From Paenibacillus psychroresistens (lineage in GTDB: Bacteria; Bacillota; Bacilli; Paenibacillales; NBRC-103111): DNA of 64,000 bases. The stretch lies in contig NZ_CP034235.1 in NCBI RefSeq assembly GCF_009728935.1, positions 3,014,001-3,078,000 of the forward strand. Reading direction: 5' to 3'. The notes below the pieces were generated by a model that was given only the letters and a program-made list of their open reading frames with translations, did no database searches and had not been told where the DNA came from. Below are positions 32,946 to 40,692 of this stretch, piece by piece (the stretch's first letter is position 1; each line of letters begins with the position of its first letter). A program made the translations under genes and the position numbers.

Positions 32946-33901
32946 TTGTAATGAGTTATATCCGTATTAATCCGATAATCAAGAAAGTGAATATGAAGCC
33001 TAAAGGTGTTGTGGAAATAGTCCTAGAGACGACAGTTAGTCAGCTGCGTGGCAGCATGGATGCTCTTGGCAATATGATTGATGATAAAGCGGAAGTTACA
33101 CTTGATTCACTTGTGGTCAATTACAACGTGGAAATTAATGCAAAGACTGAAAAACCTATCAAGCATTATAAGGTAGGTGAAGATGGGGTAGTTACTGAGG
33201 TTATTCCAGAAGGTGAGCAGCTCGAAGCAGACTTAGGTATTCCAAAGGATAAACAACCGGTTATTGAAGTTCCAGAAGAAATCGACCGAAAAATTGTGGA
33301 TGAGTTCATACTCAATCTAATGGCGCCGCCTTACGAGGATTTACCTTATCCTTTCTTCACATTTGCAGAACGATTAAAAGATGGTGAATCGTATGATCGA
33401 ATTTCCTCAGATTATGGCATAACAGCTGCAGAGATGATTCGGATATTGGATGAGTACCGGGCACGAATAGCACCTTTAGCTAATAAGTGGTTTGAGTGGA
33501 AAGAGAGCCAAGTTCCAGGAACTGTGATTGATAATAAGGAATCAGTTACAGAATCAGATGAACCCGATACTGAAATTGTTGAAAGTGATCAAATAGAATT
33601 GGATAAAGGATCTGTGGGAGAAGGGACACTTCTTAATGAAGAAGTTAGCTTTAATCAAGAGGAAGGTGAGAAAGAGTTAGTCGAGCCGGCTGCAGAGGAT
33701 ATTGAATCATTTATTCTAGAGAAAAAGCCAGTATTTGAAGACATTCCTTTCGACTTCCCATCGTTGCTTGCAATTAAGAAGTCAGGTAAGTCTTGGATGG
33801 AAATAGCTACTTCAATTAATGAATCTTCTGGTAAGCTTGGCACTGCGTATACAAAATACAAAAAGAAGGTCAAAGACATCATGATGGGTGGAGCAGCTTA
33901 G
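32942..33901 (+). CDS. Phage protein with two similar C-terminal helical modules
   Basis: The 319-residue protein starts with GTG overlapping the RuvC-like stop. The N-terminal 110 residues are strand-rich. Two helical modules of about 55 residues then resemble each other: APPYEDLPYPFFTFAERLKD (about 120-175) and KKPVFEDIPFDFPSLLAIKK (about 262-315), separated by an acidic linker (about 190-250). Each module looks like a small DNA-binding or protein-binding fold. The family was not recognised; position suggests replication or transcription. Confidence 0.55.
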   Translation: MIVMSYIRINPIIKKVNMKPKGVVEIVLETTVSQLRGSMDALGNMIDDKAEVTLDSLVVNYNVEINAKTEKPIKHYKVGEDGVVTEVIPEGEQLEADLGIPKDKQPVIEVPEEIDRKIVDEFILNLMAPPYEDLPYPFFTFAERLKDGESYDRISSDYGITAAEMIRILDEYRARIAPLANKWFEWKESQVPGTVIDNKESVTESDEPDTEIVESDQIELDKGSVGEGTLLNEEVSFNQEEGEKELVEPAAEDIESFILEKKPVFEDIPFDFPSLLAIKKSGKSWMEIATSINESSGKLGTAYTKYKKKVKDIMMGGAA

Positions 33902-33942
33902 GCTGTTCCTTTCCAATATAGCTTTAAGACTGAGTTGCATAA

Positions 33943-34142
33943 ATGAAAAATACGATTACTGAAATCATGATTATTGTAATTATTACACTGATAAATGCAA
34001 AGAGCCACTTTTTTTTATGAAGAGAACAATTGAGGAGATAGTTAAAACAATAATCATTATTGGTAAAGCAAACGCAAGAAAAACGAACCATTTTGGAAAG
34101 AAAATGTGCACTAAGTTATCATCTCCTATAGAGCTGTACTAA
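33943..34142 (+). other. Two tiny overlapping reading frames, doubtful
   Basis: The 293-base gap 33902-34194 holds two short frames joined by ATGA: 33943-34020 (25 residues, hydrophobic, like a single membrane helix) and 34017-34142 (41 residues, basic). The ribosome binding site of the first is weak. The arrangement recalls small membrane peptides but may be chance. Nothing else was seen in the gap. Confidence 0.25.
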
Positions 34143-34194
34143 CTATTTTTATATTAAATTAATCTTAAATTTGAACTTATAGGTTGGTGTATTA

Positions 34195-34995
34195 ATGGCA
34201 ATACCGCGTATATTGCATTACCCAGGAAGCAAGTGGAGTATAGCTGATTGGATCATATCACATATGCCACCACACAAAGTTTACTTGGAGCCTTATTTCG
34301 GCAGCGGGGCTGTTCTTTTTAATAAGGCCCCGTCAACAATAGAAACTATTAATGATATTGATGGAGAGATTGTTAATCTTTTTACTGTGATACGAAATTA
34401 TCCAGAAGAAATTGCAAGATTAATACAACTTACTCCGTATGCACGTGATGAATACAACGCAGCACATGATATTTCGGATGATGAATTAGAGCGTGCAAGG
34501 CGTTTTTTAGTTCGTTGTTGGCAAGCAATTCGACCAAAGACAAATTCGAAATCTGGATGGCGCTGCAGATCGACTATACGTGATGCGTTTCATGTTAAAC
34601 AATGGTGTTCATTACCTGATCGTTTTGGTTTGGTAGCTGAGAGGTTGAAACAGGTACAAATTGAAAATGTTCCAGCAGAGGAATTATTGCCTAGGTATCG
34701 TGATGCAGAAGTATTAATTTTTGCAGACCCACCGTACGTTCTGAGTACGAGATACGATAAAATTTATAAAAATGAGATGTCCAATGACCAACACATTAAT
34801 TTATTAAATTTATTAAATGAACATCCAGGGCCGGTGTTGTTAACAGGATACGAAAATCAACTATACGATGATCGGTTGAAACATTGGACTAGACGAGAAA
34901 TTGCTGGGAAACCAGTTATGGGCCAACCTCGCACTGAGGTTTTATGGATTAATCCAGTGGCTATATCGAAGATCGGGCTGCAATTGATGTTTTAA
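34195..34995 (+). CDS. Dam-like DNA adenine methyltransferase
   Basis: 266 residues of the D12/Dam class. ILHYPGSKWSIADWI (SAM-binding start), EPYFGSGAVLFNK (FxGxG), NDIDGEIVNLF, and the catalytic IFADPPYVLS at about residue 178. An N6-adenine methyltransferase of this kind usually protects phage DNA from restriction or marks it for packaging. It is an orphan with no nuclease beside it. Its ribosome binding site is weak. Confidence 0.9.
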   Translation: MAIPRILHYPGSKWSIADWIISHMPPHKVYLEPYFGSGAVLFNKAPSTIETINDIDGEIVNLFTVIRNYPEEIARLIQLTPYARDEYNAAHDISDDELERARRFLVRCWQAIRPKTNSKSGWRCRSTIRDAFHVKQWCSLPDRFGLVAERLKQVQIENVPAEELLPRYRDAEVLIFADPPYVLSTRYDKIYKNEMSNDQHINLLNLLNEHPGPVLLTGYENQLYDDRLKHWTRREIAGKPVMGQPRTEVLWINPVAISKIGLQLMF

Positions 34996-35002
34996 TATTC
35001 TC

Positions 35003-35278
35003 TTAAATAAATATTGATCGGGCTATTAAATAAATTATAAAAACAATGATAATTGAAACTACAGTTCTTACAACTATTGTGCCAATTTTCTCAGTTTTGG
35101 TTAATACATTTCCCCATTTAGTTGGTTCTGCATTAACATATTGATTACGCAACCAAACAAATGGATAGAAAGATGCTGCGCAAACAATAAATAAAAGTTT
35201 ATAGATAAAAGTGTGGGACAAGAAAGCAATGATTTGAAACCAATTGAACCAATCATGATTTTGTTTAACTAGAAACAT
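35003..35278 (-). CDS. Small membrane protein, unknown
   Basis: 91 residues with hydrophobic helices near 14-45 and 65-90. ATG at 35278 follows GGAGTGATA. It is the second gene of a two-gene minus-strand cassette set into the otherwise rightward phage genome, a typical place for genes expressed in the lysogen. No family was recognised. Confidence 0.55.
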   Translation of the reverse strand: MFLVKQNHDWFNWFQIIAFLSHTFIYKLLFIVCAASFYPFVWLRNQYVNAEPTKWGNVLTKTEKIGTIVVRTVVSIIIVFIIYLIARSIFI

Positions 35279-35284
35279 GCAATA

Positions 35285-35605
35285 TCACTCCAAAATATAG
35301 TAATAAAAATAGGTGAAAACTTTTAATACCAATAAGATGATAAATACGATTAGGTAATATTGCTTTTGAATGATGGTTCTAAACAGTATATAAAGTGTTA
35401 GATAGTAAACAAAAAATATTAGAATAATGTTTATGAGAGAATCTACTGATGAGATTTTATCTGAAACAATATAAAGCAATTGTAATGCTCCAATCGAGTA
35501 ACTTATGATTAAGGCAGGTTTACGTTTAACAAAACAAAAGGGGATGATTCCTAAAAATAAAAAACTGATCAAAGGTGTTATAGTAGAGTGCATAAAGTGG
35601 TACAT
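35285..35605 (-). CDS. Small membrane protein, unknown
   Basis: 106 residues with about four short hydrophobic helices covering most of the chain (TPLISFLFLGIIPFCFVKRK ...). ATG at 35605 follows GGGAG by eight bases. First gene of the minus-strand lysogenic cassette; a promoter-like TATAAT lies about 31 bases upstream. Confidence 0.55.
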   Translation of the reverse strand: MYHFMHSTITPLISFLFLGIIPFCFVKRKPALIISYSIGALQLLYIVSDKISSVDSLINIILIFFVYYLTLYILFRTIIQKQYYLIVFIILLVLKVFTYFYYYILE

Positions 35606-35635
35606 GAAAATTCTCCCTTTGTTGATTTTAGGATC

Positions 35636-35663
35636 ATTATACAGTAACTAACAAAATATGTAA
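35636..35663 (-). promoter_or_regulatory. Promoter for the minus-strand membrane-protein cassette
   Basis: On the minus strand a perfect TATAAT (35636-35641) lies 16 bases from a weak -35, TTACAT (35658-35663). Just outside it, 35676-35704 forms a 7-bp hairpin (CCCTCGC / GCGAGGG) with a 15-base loop. Confidence 0.5.
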
Positions 35664-35752
35664 TTAAAAAGAAAACCCTCGCACACTTTCCAGGGCAGCG
35701 AGGGGAATGTATATTCCTATTCCGATTATATCACTGTGAGGGGTGAAGGGGA

Positions 35753-36394
35753 ATGGAAATCACACGAATGAATTATGAACAATTGGTAATTGAGCAGCTG
35801 CGTGAATATAAACTTATTTCCGGACGGATTAAGATTCTGGAGAAAACCCCGATCGGTTATGGGATGTACTTGGATTCAGATAACAAGGACGATAAACTAC
35901 AGGATCTCCATCGGAAATTGAAAGGTATGCCTTCGCATATGTATTTGAACAAATCTGAACAGGAGCTGGAATCGATAGCCTTTGCTTATTTAGAAAATTA
36001 CCCTCTTGGGACTAAAGCTCAAATGAATGAGGTCAAGAGCATTCAAGTGTGGGATTCCGAGGACCGGAAGCAACTTAAAAAATTGCAATCCAAAATAGCA
36101 AAAGTTATCGATGCTCGTAATGGACAAACCTACGGAATTAAAGGTGTTGAGCAAAGAATAAGCGAGCTTCAGGATTTACAGCGGAAAATTGAACAGATGG
36201 ATTTGGCTCTGGATACTGTCGAATGGATTAAGCCTTTGCATGGTAAGTTGCTGAGGATGCGGTATATTGATAAAGCTCCAGTGGATGATATTGCTTATGA
36301 ACTGAGTATTTCTCGCAAAACTTATGACCGTTGGAGACCAGTTGCAATAGAAGAATATGCAATGCTTAGTGGAATTGCGGAATTGTGTCCGTAA
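35753..36394 (+). CDS. ArpU/RinA-type late transcription regulator
   Basis: 213 residues. A central coiled coil (about 95-165) leads to a sigma-region-4-like helix-turn-helix at the C-terminus: LLRMRYIDKAPVDDIAYELS, then ISRKTYDRWR. This is the signature of the ArpU/RinA/LtrC type of activator that turns on phage packaging and structural genes. It lies, as expected, between the early genes and the terminase. Confidence 0.8.
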   Translation: MEITRMNYEQLVIEQLREYKLISGRIKILEKTPIGYGMYLDSDNKDDKLQDLHRKLKGMPSHMYLNKSEQELESIAFAYLENYPLGTKAQMNEVKSIQVWDSEDRKQLKKLQSKIAKVIDARNGQTYGIKGVEQRISELQDLQRKIEQMDLALDTVEWIKPLHGKLLRMRYIDKAPVDDIAYELSISRKTYDRWRPVAIEEYAMLSGIAELCP

Positions 36395-36738
36395 AGAGGG
36401 CGTAGCAATGGGGATGATAATCCATTTTTACCGTGATATTATTGTACTATGGAAGAATTGAATAGCTGGGTTGAGGAGCTGCAGAGATGTGGCTCTTTTG
36501 TTTTGAACACTCCTTTTCTTATTACATAGTCTCTTGGCCGAGGTTTTGCCGAATATGCTGAGCCTTCCCAGGAACTGTGATCTAAAGAGGTAAGAGGTGA
36601 AAGAGAGCGCCAAGTTGTGCGATAAAAACTTCAAATGAAAAAGCCCTCATGGGCTCAAGATCTGACGAGCAGAAGGCATCCGAAACGATCACAGAGTTGC
36701 TGCCTGTGATCGTTAAGGGAATTATTAAGTCGATCCAG
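36395..36738. other. 344-base noncoding stretch with hairpins
   Basis: No convincing gene. It follows the late regulator and may hold its target promoter. Two hairpins are clear. 36642-36655 (AGCCC-tcat-GGGCT) has a T-run on the minus strand and probably terminates the paralogue transcript. 36684-36714 has an 11-bp perfect stem (AACGATCACAG and complement) without a T-run. Short frames of 17 and 26 codons on the plus strand are not convincing. Confidence 0.5.
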
Positions 36739-36939
36739 TCAGTGAACCATTGACATAACCATAAATTCACATCCATCTTTAAAAAAGTAGCCATTCACCA
36801 TTTTGACGGAATATTGGGTATGTGACATGACTTTTCCGCTTCCTAGCACTTTGCCATCCTGAGTTACTTCAATTTCGCTTTTAAACAAAATAGCTTTGTC
36901 GAAATCTAAATCGCTTTTTAAGACTTGTCCTTTTAACAT
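36739..36939 (-). CDS. Small phage protein, paralogue family member 1
   Basis: 66 residues: MLKGQVLKSDLDFDKAILFK ... VNGYFFKDGCEFMV. It aligns over its length with the products at 37018-37218 and 37555-37749; shared features are a D-F-x-x-A-[IM]-[LM]-F core and an FxKxxCEFxV end. Strand-rich, probably a small beta barrel. GGAGG lies seven bases before the ATG, inside a 30-base leader shared with member 2. Function unknown. Confidence 0.65.
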   Translation of the reverse strand: MLKGQVLKSDLDFDKAILFKSEIEVTQDGKVLGSGKVMSHTQYSVKMVNGYFFKDGCEFMVMSMVH

Positions 36940-37017
36940 AATTCGCCTCCTAATGGTTGATATATATTAGGACAGGTTGAGAGAGTGTTGAGTTACAAAT
37001 TATTTGATCATTATGTA

Positions 37018-37218
37018 TTAATGCACCATCGAAAAAACTTTAAATTCGCATGCATCTTTGAAATAGTAAGCATTGGCTGTTTCAATGCAGTGGTGACTTT
37101 GGGACAAAATAACCCCACTTTCAATATGTTCACCATCCTGGGTAATAGAAATAACGATTTGAAACAAAATAGCATTCTTGAAGTCGACATCTGTTTTTAA
37201 AAGTTGTCCGTGAGACAT
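37018..37218 (-). CDS. Small phage protein, paralogue family member 2
   Basis: 66 residues: MSHGQLLKTDVDFKNAILFQ ... NAYYFKDACEFKVFSMVH. It is the closest relative of member 1, including the end FSMVH/MSMVH and the upstream leader (CTGTCCTA ... ATTAGGAGG). That means the duplication included the regulatory sequence. Separate leaders suggest that each gene has its own promoter. Confidence 0.65.
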   Translation of the reverse strand: MSHGQLLKTDVDFKNAILFQIVISITQDGEHIESGVILSQSHHCIETANAYYFKDACEFKVFSMVH

Positions 37219-37379
37219 GGAATCCCCTCCTAATAGGTTGTATTAAGTAGGACAGTGCGAATGAAACCATTGTTACAATAGTGTGATAAATAAATTGTCG
37301 TATTTTGACGAACGAATTACATTGCAACAAAAGGGGTAATTTGTAATTATTTAGGTAACATGATGTATTAAGGTTTAGG

Positions 37380-37568
37380 ATGGATGAACTGAAATATTAC
37401 ATCGCTTATAAGGGGAGAAGATTTGGAAATCCAATGACAAAGGAGGCAGCAATAATTGAACTTTTTAAAATGAGTAATGCATTTAATGGTATGAGCATTC
37501 ATGTATATGATTTTAACGATAAGTTACGTAAAGTGATTGCAAGAAAAAAGCCACCTAACGAACTATGA
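37380..37568 (+). CDS. Small phage protein, unknown
   Basis: 62 residues from ATG 37380 (AAGG six bases upstream). Basic, mixed helix and strand (LKYYIAYKGRRFGNPMTKEA). It overlaps the 3' end of paralogue 3 on the other strand by 14 bases. No domain recognised. Confidence 0.45.
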   Translation: MDELKYYIAYKGRRFGNPMTKEAAIIELFKMSNAFNGMSIHVYDFNDKLRKVIARKKPPNEL

Positions 37569-37749
37569 ATTCGCAAGTAGCTTTAATGAATTTACCATTT
37601 CCTATAGTAACTGAAAGATCAGTGTGGCTTTCTATTAAACCACCCTGGTCAATTGGTCCAGTTATTTGATAGACTTCAATGTTCAATTGAAACATCATAG
37701 CGTTGTCGAAGTCTGCAGTAGTTAGTAACTTAGTTCCGCTTTTGTACAT
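37555..37749 (-). CDS. Small phage protein, paralogue family member 3
   Basis: 64 residues from ATG 37749 (AGGGGTG upstream). TADFDNAMMFQLNIEVYQIT and the end KFIKATCEFIV match the core and end of members 1 and 2, but the middle carries a short insertion and the leader is different. It is the most diverged copy. The upstream ATG at 37782 is less likely. Confidence 0.55.
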   Translation of the reverse strand: MYKSGTKLLTTADFDNAMMFQLNIEVYQITGPIDQGGLIESHTDLSVTIGNGKFIKATCEFIVR

Positions 37750-37836
37750 TAATTTCACCCCTAAAACCAAAATTCGACACAAAGAAGGTAAATCCTTCCT
37801 ATATAGCGAATTATGGTAGTGAATGGGGGACTTTAA

Positions 37837-38550
37837 TTGAAAAACATAAAAATTTTTTTGTATTTAGCTTTGGGAATATTTTTATTTTGGGTGTTATCTT
37901 ACGTTATTATTTTCTTTGTCATCTGTGATTGGGATAGTAGAGGAACTTTTGGGGATACGTTTGGTGCTATAAACTCTCTTTTCGCTGGCTTAGCTTTCGC
38001 CGGAATCATTTATACTATACTTCTTCAAAAAGATGAGCTTACTCTGCAAAGGAAAGATTTGAATTTACAAACTAAAGTTTTACAATTGCAAGTTGATGAG
38101 ATAGCTAGATCAGCAAATCAGTTGGAAATGCAGCGTAAATTGATGAATTATCAGACAGTACAGACGTCTATAAATAATCTTATTTCAGTTCACCGGAATT
38201 CCATAGATGATATTGATATCCTTTTTGAGAATAATACACTTAATGGAAAGAAAGCTTTTCTACCAGTTCATGAAGCCATTGCGAAAAAAACTCTTGATAT
38301 TTCAGATATTGATGCTCACATGAACAATTGCTTCAATACGTTTTTTTATATATTACAATTTATAAATGGTTCTGACATTGATGATAATCAAAAAAAAGTT
38401 CTTGCCCAAATACTTAGTATTCATACTTCAGACTCAGAATTGTTTTTGATATATAAAGCTAATGAAAATGAAAAACAACAAATTCTGTTGTTTGAAAGAT
38501 ATGGATTTTATGAAAGATATACAAAAATACTAATTAAAAACTATAACTAG
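37837..38550 (+). CDS. Putative AbiC-like phage exclusion membrane protein
   Basis: 237 residues. TM helix 1 is about 5-30. RGTFGDTFGAINSLFAGLAF leads into TM helix 2 (about 45-70), then a coiled coil (DELTLQRKDLNLQTKVLQLQ) and a helical cytoplasmic part. The GTFGDxFGAxNSLFAGLAFAG pattern is characteristic of the putative abortive-infection (putAbiC) family. A prophage would use it to exclude other phages. TTG start behind GGGGGA; own terminator follows. It looks like an independent moron gene. Confidence 0.65.
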   Translation: MKNIKIFLYLALGIFLFWVLSYVIIFFVICDWDSRGTFGDTFGAINSLFAGLAFAGIIYTILLQKDELTLQRKDLNLQTKVLQLQVDEIARSANQLEMQRKLMNYQTVQTSINNLISVHRNSIDDIDILFENNTLNGKKAFLPVHEAIAKKTLDISDIDAHMNNCFNTFFYILQFINGSDIDDNQKKVLAQILSIHTSDSELFLIYKANENEKQQILLFERYGFYERYTKILIKNYN

Positions 38551-38577
38551 GCCGCGTAACAGCGTGCCTTTTTTTTA
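38549..38577 (+). terminator. Rho-independent terminator
   Basis: AGGC-CGC / GCG-t-GCCT stem with a GTAACA loop, followed by eight T. It begins at the stop codon of the AbiC-like gene. Confidence 0.8.
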
Positions 38578-38617
38578 TATCGAGAAACACCAATCACAAA
38601 ATAAAAGGGGAATTACT

Positions 38618-39910
38618 GTGAGAATTGAAACGGTACAATTATCAAGCATCAAACCAAATGGTTGGAACCCAAATGAAATGGATGATCATATTTATCGGTC
38701 GTTAGTGGAAAGTATTCAGACTCATGGTTTGCTCCAGCCTATCTTGATTCGCTCAGATATGACCATTATTAAGGGCGAAAAGCGTTGGAGAGCTGCACAA
38801 GAAGCTGGATTAGCTGAGATTACTTGTGTTGTAATAGAATCCAACGATGAAGAGGCAATGCTTCTCACGATAAGCCTGAGCCATCTTCGAGGGCATACAA
38901 ATGAGGAACTGCTAATCTCATTAATTGGAGAGTTATCCAATCACTTCTCAATTGAAGAGATTTCTTTGCAGACTGGTTATTTACCTGATGAGTTAAATAA
39001 TCTCTTGGCCGGTTTACCAACTGATTATGAAATTGAACATCCAGTCACTGAGGACAATTTCGATGTACAGAAAGCTTTGGATGATATAAAGGAACCAGAA
39101 TCAAAGTATGGCGATGTTTGGAAGCTGGGAAGACATATTCTAGTTTGTGGCGATGCTACGAATTTAGCAGATGTTCAACGACTTATGGATGGGGTAAAAG
39201 CATCATTAGTTGTAACAGACCCACCATATAATGTAGCAGTGAAAAGTGAATCATCCCGATTAAATGCTGATGGCCGCGGAAAAATTATGAATGATGATAT
39301 GTCAGAAGAACAATTTAAAGGTTTTCTTGGACCTGTCTTTCAAAACTATGCAGATATCATGAATCCGGATGCTGCCATTTACGTTTTCCATGCTTCTTCC
39401 ACGCAGCGAGAGTTTGAAGATGCTATGAATGCTGCTGGCATTGTAGTCCGGAGCCAATGTATATGGGTGAAGAATGTATCTTCATTTGGATTTGCTCAAT
39501 ATAAGTATAAGCACGAACCAGTGTTCTATGCTTATCTAAACAAGAAAGTACCTGCCTGGTATGGAGACTTTAAACAAACTACGGTTTGGAAGTCTGGATT
39601 GCCAGTGGAGAATCCGGAGCCGGAGACGGTTTGGGAAGTATCGCGCGGTGATGTTACGAAGTACGTTCATCCCACTCAGAAGCCATTGGAGCTCCTAGCC
39701 ATCCCTATTGGAAACAGCAGTAAGAAAGGTGACGAGGTTGTCGACTTCTTTGGTGGTAGCGGCTCCACCTTATTGACATGTGAACAAATGGACCGTACTT
39801 GCAGAACAATGGAGCTTGACCCGATCTTCTGTGATGTTATTAAAAAGCGTTACTTCGAATGGACCGGCATTGAGCCGGTTCTTTTATTTCGTGCTGAACA
39901 AGCTGCTTGA
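38618..39910 (+). CDS. ParB-nuclease-like domain fused to DNA methyltransferase
   Basis: About 430 residues. A ParB/Srx-type N-terminal domain (1-95, HGLLQPILIRSDMTIIKGEK, RWRAAQEAGL) is followed by a beta-class methyltransferase. The catalytic VVTDPPYNVAV comes first (about residue 200), and the SAM-binding VVDFFGGSGSTLLTCEQM is near the C-terminus. Such fusions are common in phages and modify adenine N6 or cytosine N4 at specific sites. GTG at 38618 follows AAAGGGG; the open frame upstream runs through a terminator and is unlikely to be translated. Confidence 0.85.
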   Translation: MRIETVQLSSIKPNGWNPNEMDDHIYRSLVESIQTHGLLQPILIRSDMTIIKGEKRWRAAQEAGLAEITCVVIESNDEEAMLLTISLSHLRGHTNEELLISLIGELSNHFSIEEISLQTGYLPDELNNLLAGLPTDYEIEHPVTEDNFDVQKALDDIKEPESKYGDVWKLGRHILVCGDATNLADVQRLMDGVKASLVVTDPPYNVAVKSESSRLNADGRGKIMNDDMSEEQFKGFLGPVFQNYADIMNPDAAIYVFHASSTQREFEDAMNAAGIVVRSQCIWVKNVSSFGFAQYKYKHEPVFYAYLNKKVPAWYGDFKQTTVWKSGLPVENPEPETVWEVSRGDVTKYVHPTQKPLELLAIPIGNSSKKGDEVVDFFGGSGSTLLTCEQMDRTCRTMELDPIFCDVIKKRYFEWTGIEPVLLFRAEQAA

Positions 39911-39978
39911 AGTCATAGCAGGAATAAAGGATTTTTACAGTTCCCATAGAATATTATGTAAATTGGGGGTGGGAATAA

Positions 39979-40245
39979 TTGAAGGAAAAAGAATTTATAC
40001 AATGGACTAAATTTCGAAAGCGTGGTTTTTTTGTATTTGTTATACTAGGAACATTATTTTTTGTTCTTGCTACTTTTATTTTAGATGCAATAATAACCCT
40101 TTTTGCACATAAATATCTAACTGATAATTTTAGTAGGGTGATTCAACATTTAATTACAGGAATTTTGATTGCAATTGCGATTTGGTTTTATTCTGAGAAC
40201 AGGTATAAGAAATATTTATCGAATCAAACAGATGGTAAAGACTGA
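39979..40245 (+). CDS. Small membrane protein, unknown
   Basis: 88 residues with two hydrophobic helices (about 17-42 and 55-75) and a basic tail. TTG start at 39979 behind GGGGGTGGG. Terminated by its own hairpin. Separate transcription unit, so likely another moron; no family recognised. Confidence 0.55.
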   Translation: MKEKEFIQWTKFRKRGFFVFVILGTLFFVLATFILDAIITLFAHKYLTDNFSRVIQHLITGILIAIAIWFYSENRYKKYLSNQTDGKD

Positions 40246-40270
40246 CATCGCTTTTGGCGGTGTTTTTTTA
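40245..40270 (+). terminator. Rho-independent terminator
   Basis: Seven-base-pair stem ACATCGC / GCGGTGT (one G-T pair), loop of five, T-run of seven. The same stem is used again at 41547-41570. Confidence 0.8.
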
Positions 40271-40284
40271 TTGGGAAAAATAAA

Positions 40285-40372
40285 AGGAGGACGCTAACAA
40301 CGCCCTCCTAGCCACCAGGATCACCCCTGGCGAGATCGTGAAACCGTGGCCACGGATGCAAGACACGATCTC
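40285..40372 (+). ncRNA. Candidate structured noncoding RNA or leader
   Basis: Three consecutive hairpins in 88 GC-rich bases amid AT-rich DNA. The first is AGGAGG (40285-40290) with CCTCCT (40304-40309). The second is CCAGG (40315-40319) with CCTGG (40326-40330). The third is GAGATCGTG (40332-40340) with CACGATCTC (40364-40372), enclosing CCGTGGCCACGG (40344-40355). No reading frame explains it. It lies just before a small rightward gene and could be a leader, an antiterminator target or an independent RNA. Confidence 0.45.
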
Positions 40373-40397
40373 AACTCCATTTTAAGGGAAGTTAGGG

Positions 40398-40634
40398 GTG
40401 ATTGCAATAGAAAATACGAATAAACGTTCGCATGAAGAAGAACTATTACTAAGGCATGAAATAGAACTCATGGAAGGTATCCTTGAATCTAAATCAAAGT
40501 ATAGGAAGATTATTCAAGCCGGTATTGCCCGTTGGGTGAAGGACTTTCAAGATGGACGGATTGAGATTAAATCGGTTGAGGATTTAAAGAAGTTAATTGA
40601 GATTGATCTGGAGCTGCAGAAAGAAGATTATTAA
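40398..40634 (+). CDS. Small helical phage protein, unknown
   Basis: 78 residues from GTG 40398 (AAGGGAAG upstream). Acidic N-terminal helix (HEEELLLRHEIELMEGILES) and a C-terminal helix (SVEDLKKLIEIDLELQKEDY). Small proteins of this form often precede the terminase in Bacillales prophages. No named family is recognised. Confidence 0.55.
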   Translation: MIAIENTNKRSHEEELLLRHEIELMEGILESKSKYRKIIQAGIARWVKDFQDGRIEIKSVEDLKKLIEIDLELQKEDY

Positions 40635-40692
40635 AATGAAGTATATTAAATTGTGGTATATTAAGGAAGTTAATAGGAAAGGAATTGATCAT

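Noticed and set aside
36428..36634. 68-codon minus-strand frame in the gap after the late regulator
   Set aside because: Poor composition, no ribosome binding site, overlaps hairpins; not convincing as a gene.
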